Of a stretch of DNA of 64,000 nt, positions 58,107 to 64,000 are shown piece by piece (position 1 is the first letter of the stretch; each line of letters begins with the position of its first letter). A program made the translations under genes and the position numbers. Origin of the DNA: JAMQPK01 sp963782595 (GTDB taxonomy: Bacteria > Acidobacteriota > Vicinamibacteria > Vicinamibacterales > JAMQPK01); NCBI GenBank assembly GCA_963782595.1, contig CAWAKJ010000005.1, forward strand, positions 496,001 to 560,000. The letters are read 5' to 3'. The notes under the pieces are model-generated. The model was not told the origin of the DNA, made no database searches, and was given only the letters and a program-made list of their open reading frames with translations.

Positions 58107-61100
58107 ATGACGCACATGAAAGCACTCGGTGCCACGCTGGTCGTGCTGATGATGACGGCGTCCACTGCGCATGGACAGTTCGAAACCGCCACGGTGCTCG
58201 GCACCGTTCGCGACACGACCAATGCCGTCGTGCCCGAAGCCACGGTGACGCTGACGAACCTGGCGACGGCTGTGTCGACGACGAAGAGCACCAATGCTGA
58301 AGGGAACTACGAATTCTTCACGGTCAGCGCGGGCGTGTACCTGCTGACGGTCGAGAAAAGCGGCTTCGCGATAGCGATGATCGAGAACGTGGCTGTGCAG
58401 GTGGGTGCGCGGCTTCGTGTGGATGCGCAGATGAACGTGGGGCAGGTGACCGAGCGGATTCAGGTGACCGGGACTGCGCCCCTCATCGAAACGGACACCA
58501 GCGCGCGAGGACAGATCATTACGGGCGATCAGACGCGGGCGCTTCCCCTGAACGGCCGCGAGTACTCGTCGCTCGCGCTCCTCACGACCGGTGTGCGGCT
58601 GTCGGCCTTGAACAACAACCAGGCCGGCACTCCACGTGAGGGGGCGTTCAACGTCAACGGCCTTCGAAGCACGTTCAACAACTTTCTCATCGACGGCGTC
58701 GACAACAATGCATACGGCACGAGCAATCAGGGGTTCTCCAACCAGGTGATGCAGCCGGCGCCCGACGCGATCTCCGAGTTCAGGGTCGTCACGAACAACA
58801 TGAGCGCGGAATACGGCCGCGCCGCCGGCGCCACAATCAACGTTGCGTACCGCAGCGGCGGCAATCAGTTTCACGGCAACGCGTGGGAGTTTCTGCGCGA
58901 CACCAGCATGAACGCGGTGGGCTTCTTCAAGCCCGTCACAGGAAAGCCCACGCTGAGTCGCAATCAGTATGGTGGAACGCTGGGTGGCCCGCTCGTCAGG
59001 AACAAGGCGTTCTTCTTCGGCGACTTCGAAGGCTTCAGACAGGACAGAAAGGTGACGTCGATCTCGAGCATTCCCACGCCCCAGCAGCGGCAGGGAGTCC
59101 TCAGCGTCGATGTGCGCGATCCGCGGACTGGTGCGGTCTACCCCGCGGGCACGCGAATTCCGATGACGGCGTTTGCCGCCAAGGTGCTCTCGCAGCTCCC
59201 GGATACGACGTCGGCTGGCAACACCAACAACTACACGATCCTTCAGCAATTCACCAATCACACCGACAAGGCTGGGGGCAAGGTCGACATGCGGCTGAAC
59301 GACCGCACGACGATGTTCGGGCGGTTTGGCTGGCGCGATCTCAACACCGTGGATCAACCCGGAGTGCCATTGCCGGCAGGCGGTGGCGGGAACGGCACTA
59401 TCTACGCCAGGAACAGACAACTCGCACTTGGCGCGACCTACGTCACCGGCAACGCGTCGCTCCTCGAAGCGCGTTTCGGCTGGTCCGTGACACGCGCCGG
59501 GAAAAACCCACCTGCTCTGGGGTCGACGAGCGCATTCGACGAATACGGCATCACAGGGCTGCCGACCGACTCGCGCATCGCGGGTGGACTGCCCTCGCAG
59601 AGCATCACTGGATACACGGCGCTTGGACGACAGGCCACCAATCCTCAATGGCAATATCCGACCGTGTTCAACCCGAAGGTGAACTACACGACGCTGATGG
59701 GCCGTCAATCCATCAAGGCGGGATACGAGTTTCAGCGCATCGACACGCAAGTGCAGGACGTCAACCCCCTCTACGGTCTCGACGTCTACGCCAGCTCGTT
59801 TACGAGACCCGCCACCGCGACGGCGAACAACCTCTACAACCTGGCCGACTTCATGCTCGGGCTGCGCTCGCAATATGCCCTGAGCAACGTGCTCGTGGCG
59901 AATCTCCGGCAGAACATGCACTTCCTGTATTTCCAGGATGACGTGCGCATGAGCGACCGGCTGACACTGAACGTCGGGCTCCGGTACGAATACGCAACCC
60001 CGCACTGGGAAAAGGACAACATCCTGTCGAACTGGGATCCCGATGCGCGCAAGATGCTTCAGGCGACCGATGGATCGATTTACGATCGCGCGCTGGTCGA
60101 GCCAGACCGCAACAACTGGGGACCGCGGCTCGGTTTTGCCTACACGCTGACGCCTCGAACGGTCGTTCGTGGCGGCTGGGGTGTCAGCTACGTGCACTTC
60201 AACCGCGCCGGCGGTGGCAACATCCTCTCGATCAACAGCCCGCAGGTCATCAATGCTGTCGCCGTGCAGGGAAACGCGCTGGCCCCGACCTTCAGAACGA
60301 CGCAGGAGGGGTATCCGGCAGGGTTTACCGACTCGTCGAAATTCGATCCTCTCGTCGCCAATATCACGTTCATGCCCAAGGACTACCATTCGGCATCGGT
60401 GCAAAGCTGGCATCTGTCTGTGCAGCGCGAGATCGGCCCGAACATGATGCTCGACGTGGCCTACGTCGGCAATCGCGCCGAAGACATGCTCCTCTTTGCC
60501 AACTACAACCAGGCCGCGCCGAACAACGCGGCCGGTACGCTGACACTGCAGCAGCGGCGCCCCATTCAGGATTGGGCCGACATCACCTACGCCTTCAACG
60601 GTGGCAAGTCGCGATACAAGGCGCTGATGGTGAAATATGAGTGGCGGCTTCGCGGCGGCGTCTCCGTGCTGAGCTCGACCACGTTCTCCGAGGCCAAAGA
60701 CAACGGAGCGGGCACACTTGAGAATCAGAACGGCAACGCGCCGTCTCCGCAGGACTTTCGAAATATTGACGCGGACTTCGGCCTGTCGAACTATCACCAG
60801 CCGTACAACAACACCACGAGCTTTGTGTGGGCGTTGCCGGCTGGTCGAGGCGAGCGCTGGTTGGGCGGCGCGTCCCGCGCACTCGACCTGCTCGTCGGCG
60901 GATGGCAGTTCTCGGGAATCAGCTCCATCTACTCCGGAGAGCCGGTGACCTTTACCTACACGCCGCCGGCGGCGGCGCTGGTGTCGGGCATCACCCAGGA
61001 CTTCCGGGGGCAGAACATACACCGGCCGAACCTGGTCGGCGACCCTTATCCCGCGAAGGGGGAGCAGACCATCAACAACTGGTTCAACAGGGATGCGGTC

Positions 61101-61370
61101 GTCATCCCGACCGACATCTCGCAGCCGTTCGGCAACGCGCCGCGCAACAACGTGCGAGGTCCGGTGTTCTGGCAAGTCGACTTCGCGATGAGCAAGCACT
61201 TTGCCCTGACAGGTTCAGCCGATCTCGAGTTCCGGTTGGAGGCGTTCAACCTGCTCAATCGAACGAACTTCCGGCCGCCAAACGGCAGCCGCAGCGCAGG
61301 AGCGTTTGGCACGATCACCTCGACCTACGACCCGCGCCAGCTGCAATTGGGTTTCAAGCTGAGCTTCTAG
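58107..61370 (+). CDS. TonB-dependent receptor-like outer-membrane protein with carboxypeptidase-regulatory domain
   Basis: 1087 aa from the ATG at 58107, preceded by GAGGAG. Signal peptide LGATLVVLMMTASTAHG. Residues ~24-110 are a carboxypeptidase-regulatory-like (CarboxypepD_reg) domain (VLGTVRDTTNAVVPEATVTLTNLATAV). A plug-like domain follows (~120-270: LPLNGREYSSLALLTTGVRL, NGLRSTFNNFLIDGVDNNAYG, ISEFRVVTNNMSAEYGRAAGATINVAYRSGGNQFHGNAWEF). The rest is a large beta-barrel ending QLGFKLSF, a correct C-terminal sorting signal. This Oar-like family is abundant in Acidobacteria and probably imports large substrates or has an adhesive role. Confidence 0.92.
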   Translation: MTHMKALGATLVVLMMTASTAHGQFETATVLGTVRDTTNAVVPEATVTLTNLATAVSTTKSTNAEGNYEFFTVSAGVYLLTVEKSGFAIAMIENVAVQVGARLRVDAQMNVGQVTERIQVTGTAPLIETDTSARGQIITGDQTRALPLNGREYSSLALLTTGVRLSALNNNQAGTPREGAFNVNGLRSTFNNFLIDGVDNNAYGTSNQGFSNQVMQPAPDAISEFRVVTNNMSAEYGRAAGATINVAYRSGGNQFHGNAWEFLRDTSMNAVGFFKPVTGKPTLSRNQYGGTLGGPLVRNKAFFFGDFEGFRQDRKVTSISSIPTPQQRQGVLSVDVRDPRTGAVYPAGTRIPMTAFAAKVLSQLPDTTSAGNTNNYTILQQFTNHTDKAGGKVDMRLNDRTTMFGRFGWRDLNTVDQPGVPLPAGGGGNGTIYARNRQLALGATYVTGNASLLEARFGWSVTRAGKNPPALGSTSAFDEYGITGLPTDSRIAGGLPSQSITGYTALGRQATNPQWQYPTVFNPKVNYTTLMGRQSIKAGYEFQRIDTQVQDVNPLYGLDVYASSFTRPATATANNLYNLADFMLGLRSQYALSNVLVANLRQNMHFLYFQDDVRMSDRLTLNVGLRYEYATPHWEKDNILSNWDPDARKMLQATDGSIYDRALVEPDRNNWGPRLGFAYTLTPRTVVRGGWGVSYVHFNRAGGGNILSINSPQVINAVAVQGNALAPTFRTTQEGYPAGFTDSSKFDPLVANITFMPKDYHSASVQSWHLSVQREIGPNMMLDVAYVGNRAEDMLLFANYNQAAPNNAAGTLTLQQRRPIQDWADITYAFNGGKSRYKALMVKYEWRLRGGVSVLSSTTFSEAKDNGAGTLENQNGNAPSPQDFRNIDADFGLSNYHQPYNNTTSFVWALPAGRGERWLGGASRALDLLVGGWQFSGISSIYSGEPVTFTYTPPAAALVSGITQDFRGQNIHRPNLVGDPYPAKGEQTINNWFNRDAVVIPTDISQPFGNAPRNNVRGPVFWQVDFAMSKHFALTGSADLEFRLEAFNLLNRTNFRPPNGSRSAGAFGTITSTYDPRQLQLGFKLSF

Positions 61371-61380
61371 TTTTTCACCA

Positions 61381-61434
61381 CGCCGTAGTGTCCGGCTAAA
61401 GCCGGACACTACGGCGTCCGGACACTACGCCGTT
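61381..61434. repeat. REP-like palindrome, 17-bp perfect stem
   Basis: CGCCGTAGTGTCCGGCT (61381-61397) and its exact complement (61400-61416) flank an AA loop, ten bases after the TonB receptor stop. A second partial right arm follows at about 61416-61434 (GTCCGGACACTACGCCG). It shares the GTCCGGCT/AGCCGGAC core with 28613 and 62722. It may also serve as a transcription terminator. Confidence 0.85.
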
Positions 61435-61514
61435 AACCTGCTGTACCCTCATTCTTTACACTCCGCACTCGTGGGTGTCGCCAGGGCGTGACCCCCGGCG
61501 CCTATTCTGGGCAC

Positions 61515-62717
61515 ATGAAAGTACCCAGAATCGCGCTCTTCTCTGAGTCGTATCACGAGGCGAACGGCGTTGCCCGCACCGTCATGGCGATCGAGGCGTG
61601 CGCGAAGCACCGCAATATCCCGTTGCTGTCGGTGCATGCGGGGCCGGAAACGCGTGTGGTGCATGACGGCTCGATCGTGCGTCTCGATGTCAAACGGGCG
61701 CGTCCATGTTCGGTCTCCCTTGCGCACGATCTGCGGTTTGATCCGGCGTTGTGGCGCTACGGGTCACGGGTAGAAGAAGCGCTCCGGTGGTTTGCACCCG
61801 ACGTGCTTCACTTCACCGGCCCGGGAGACGTCGGCCAGCTCGGGGCCTATCTCGGCCATCGCCTGGGCATTCCGATGGTGGCCTCCTGGCACACGAACCT
61901 GCACGAGTACGCATCGCGCCGGCTTCAACTCAAATGGGCGACCGCCGCGGGACGCGAGCGCGTCAAGGCGTGGGTCGAACGCCGCGTGCTCGACCTCATG
62001 CTGATGTTCTACCGGATTCCCCAAGTGGTCCTCGTGCCCAACCGCGATATCGCAGAACTCATCGAACGCGGCACCGGCAAGCCGACGTTTCTGATGTCGC
62101 GCAGCGTCGACACCAGCCTGTTCACACCGTCACGACGTCGTGGGCCCAACTCCATCGTCAATATCGGATATGTCGGCCGGCTGTCTGTGGAGAAAAACGT
62201 GCGATGGCTTCAGCAGCTCGAGGCCGAGTTCGACGCAGAGGGACTCGACGTGCGCTTCACCATCGTCGGGGAGGGCAGCGAGCGCGAATGGCTGAGCCGT
62301 CACATGCTGCGAGCGGCGTTCACGGGCGTTCTGCGCGGAGAAGCCCTGGCTGATGCCTACGCGCAGATGGATGTCTTCGCTTTCCCGTCGGAAACCGACA
62401 CGGTGGGGAGTGCCGTCCAGGAAGCGATGGCGTCGGGCGTCCCGCCGGTCGTCATGGCGACCGGTGGTCAGCGATTCATCGTCGATGCCGGGCTGACGGC
62501 AGTCGTGGCACGCGACCAGCAGGCGTTCAATCAGGGCATCCGCACGCTCATCAAGAGTCGCGTGAGGCGCGAGGCCATGGGCGCTGCCGCCCGCGCGCGC
62601 ATAACCCAGGTGCTTTCGTCCGATCGAATGTTCATCGACGTGTGCCACGCTTACGACGCCGCGATGTCGATGGCCGAGGGCCAGAGCCGGACGCCACTGG
62701 CGTTTTCGCCGGCCTAG
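61515..62717 (+). CDS. GT4-family glycosyltransferase, mannosyltransferase-like
   Basis: 400 aa from the ATG at 61515. N-terminal RIALFSESYHEANGVARTVMAIEACA, ASWHTNLHEYASRRLQLK, NRDIAELIERGTGKPTFLMSRSVDTSLFTPSRR and donor-site SETDTVGSAVQEAMASGVPPVVMATGG place it near the GDP-mannose-dependent alpha-mannosyltransferases; that donor is an inference. No Shine-Dalgarno sequence is visible: TATTCT ends six bases before the ATG, so the gene could be leaderless. The downstream region is a repeat cluster. Confidence 0.85.
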   Translation: MKVPRIALFSESYHEANGVARTVMAIEACAKHRNIPLLSVHAGPETRVVHDGSIVRLDVKRARPCSVSLAHDLRFDPALWRYGSRVEEALRWFAPDVLHFTGPGDVGQLGAYLGHRLGIPMVASWHTNLHEYASRRLQLKWATAAGRERVKAWVERRVLDLMLMFYRIPQVVLVPNRDIAELIERGTGKPTFLMSRSVDTSLFTPSRRRGPNSIVNIGYVGRLSVEKNVRWLQQLEAEFDAEGLDVRFTIVGEGSEREWLSRHMLRAAFTGVLRGEALADAYAQMDVFAFPSETDTVGSAVQEAMASGVPPVVMATGGQRFIVDAGLTAVVARDQQAFNQGIRTLIKSRVRREAMGAAARARITQVLSSDRMFIDVCHAYDAAMSMAEGQSRTPLAFSPA

Positions 62718-62721
62718 TAGC

Positions 62722-62822
62722 GTCCGGCTTCCGCCTTCGCGCCGCAGGCGCTTCGGCGTGACACGCCGTAGCCTTGGCGTAGGCGGTTAGCCGGACTTCA
62801 GGAGGTCCGCCTGAAGGCGGAC
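62722..62822. repeat. Compound REP-like cluster after the GT gene
   Basis: GTCCGGCT (62722-62729) pairs with AGCCGGAC (62789-62796); a second palindrome GTCCGCCT ... AGGCGGAC occupies 62805-62822 and is flanked by ACACTACGTA. The cluster forms the 3' end of the leftward EamA gene and provides its last residues. Confidence 0.8.
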
Positions 62823-63707
62823 ACTACGTACAAAGTGAAACCGCGTCCGACCGCGCCAGTCGCCAGCGCGATTCCCACGAGAATCACCGCACACGCGACA
62901 GCCATGCGGGCGGTGATCGCCTCGTCCAGCAGGAGATAGCCCCACAGCAGGCCGAATACCGGAATCAGATACGTCACCGTCAGCGTCCTCGATGGTCCGA
63001 CCCGAGCGAGCAGGCGGAAATACAGGACGTAGGCGACGCCGGTACAGAATCACCCCGAGCAGAAATGTGCTTGTCCAGCCGACACGTGTTGGCATTGTCG
63101 AGGGCCAGTACGCGATAGCCGGCACCACGAGAAACGCCGTCGCCGCGACAAGGCTGCCAGTGGCAATCACAAGCGGATCCACTCCGCTCAAACGCTTCTT
63201 CGTGTAATTCGCGGCGATGCCGTACAGCACAGCGGCGCACAATCCTGCGAGAACGGCCCACGCGCCTCCGCCGTTCGAAAACGACAGTCTGTCCCACACC
63301 AGAATCAGGACACCTGTGAAGCCGATCGCTAGACCGATCACTCGCGTACGGGCGGGCGTCTCGCGCAGCCAGGCGAACGCGACGAGCGCGCCGAACAGCG
63401 GAGCGGTTGAGTTCAGTACAGCAGCGAAGCCGGCCGTGACCGAGACGAGGGCGTACGCAAACAGCGTGAATGGGATGGCCGAGTTCAATGCGCCGAGAAC
63501 CGTGAGCGGTGCGGCGTTGGCTTTGAGATCCTTCACGCCACCGCGCCTGGCGAGCACCACGAGCAGGAACATGGCGGCAATGCCGACGCGCGCCGCGATC
63601 AACGGCACCGGTCCGAACTGGGGGACGGCTACCCGCATGAAGAGGAAGGACGCGCCCCAGATGGCACCAAGCACGACGAGATCGACGAGATCGCGAGACG
63701 CCATCAA
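62798..63707 (-). pseudogene. EamA/DMT-family transporter with an apparent frameshift
   Basis: Reading leftwards from 63707, the protein begins MASRDLVDLVVLGAIWGASFLFMRVAVPQFGPVPLIAARV and continues through about seven TM segments to WTSTFLLGVILY. The matching frame then shifts at about 63041-63043; the second part reads GVAYVLYFRLLARVGPSRTLTVTYLIPVFGLLWGYLLLDEAITARMAVACAVILVGIALATGA in another frame, to a stop at 62798-62800. Two missing bases (AC) before CGGCGTCGCC would restore a normal 10-TM EamA exporter of about 300 aa. It could be a real loss or an assembly error. Substrates of the family are small metabolites such as amino acids. Confidence 0.85.
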
Positions 63708-63741
63708 AAGTGCTGGTGAGAGAATACTCGGACGCAGCCTG

Positions 63742-64000
63742 TCAGGCGTGATCCGAGTGAAACCGCACGATCCGACACGCCGCCGACACGAGGTCGGCGT
63801 TGCTCGTCGCTCGTGTGCCGTCGGGAAGCCTCAAGGTGTCCTCGAAGCCGATGCGTGTATCGTAGCCGCGTTCCGCAGCCAGCGCGACGAGATCCCAGGC
63901 GCAGCGCCCGAGCCCGTGCAGCAGCCGTGGACGTTCGACGCCGGCGAGCATTGCCTCGATCTGCCGCAGATTGATGCGCGCACTGCACGATGCCTCGGCA
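63742..64000 (-). CDS. 3-keto-acid cleavage (BKACE) family protein, 5' part outside the window
   Basis: The C-terminal 85 residues of a longer leftward gene, open to the window edge. The visible block RRLxQ/IEAMLAGVERPRLLHGLGRCAWDLVALAAERGYDTRIGFEDTLRLPDGTRATSNADLVSAACRIVR matches the end of the beta-keto acid cleavage enzymes (DUF849), where GFEDTLRLPDG is a conserved block. Members condense a beta-keto acid with acetyl-CoA, using zinc, to give acetoacetate and a CoA ester. The substrate class cannot be told from this end. Confidence 0.72.
   Translation of the reverse strand, partial: AEASCSARINLRQIEAMLAGVERPRLLHGLGRCAWDLVALAAERGYDTRIGFEDTLRLPDGTRATSNADLVSAACRIVRFHSDHA

Noticed and set aside
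58068..61199. Very long antisense open frame (over 1000 codons) on the minus strand under the TonB receptor
   Set aside because: It mirrors the receptor's codon pattern, is rich in Arg/Ala/Val/His, has no recognisable domain or start signal, and is a usual by-product of high GC third positions.

Overview
This window is high-GC bacterial chromosome with dense, mostly same-strand gene runs. Several modules suggest a soil-type Acidobacteriota, probably of the Vicinamibacteria kind: a DUF1587/DUF1592 cytochrome beside a DUF1552 protein and an ankyrin protein, a TonB-dependent receptor with a carboxypeptidase-regulatory N-domain, DUF4159, a secreted GerMN protein, and dispersed GTCCGGCT/AGCCGGAC palindromes. 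The taxonomy is an inference from gene content. No rRNA, tRNA, CRISPR array, transposase or phage gene was recognised.

Positions 2-19868 hold one long exopolysaccharide operon, read rightwards with stop/start overlaps at most junctions. It encodes a methyltransferase (5' truncated), a Wzy/O-antigen-ligase-type membrane protein, three GT4 and one membrane GT2 glycosyltransferases, two NodB-type deacetylases, a Wzx-type flippase, two AsnB-type amidotransferases, a heparinase II/III-type lyase, a formyltransferase, an AlgD-like GDP-mannose 6-dehydrogenase and a secreted beta-helix protein. The set is consistent with a mannuronate-containing polymer that may be amidated and N-acyl-edited. No exosortase or Wza/Wzc genes lie inside the window.

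Positions 19934-36994 are mixed. They hold a large secreted repeat protein, a peroxiredoxin, a FAD/Rieske oxidoreductase, and a leftward housekeeping operon (amidase, GerMN protein, rph, frameshifted rdgB) divergent from an IMP dehydrogenase-family gene. Then come a redoxin-like protein, a DUF4159 protein, an MFS exporter, a RluD-type pseudouridine synthase, an SRPBCC protein, an FKBP lipoprotein, a DUF1328 micro-protein and a metallophosphatase. Positions 36972-46686 carry a possible secreted kinase-fold protein, a Tat-exported propeller, a diheme cytochrome c, FmdB, and the DUF1592/DUF1552/ankyrin trio. Positions 46788-64000 carry a Ser/Gly-repeat secreted protein, a beta-barrel, a MarR-YceI pair sharing a palindromic operator, rhlE, an ECF sigma operon, an ABC exporter, two GT4 enzymes, a GDPD, a giant TonB-dependent receptor, a frameshifted EamA transporter and a truncated BKACE gene.

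Two kinds of repeat run through the window. The first is short intergenic tracts with a 7- or 8-nt period, each locus with its own consensus, resembling the heptameric STRR repeats of cyanobacteria. The second is REP-like palindromes, some of which lie inside coding sequences (heparinase, amidase, the tail of the EamA gene). These repeat families are the least explained structure here. The amidated-polyuronate operon and the kinase-like secreted protein are the best candidates for new biochemistry.
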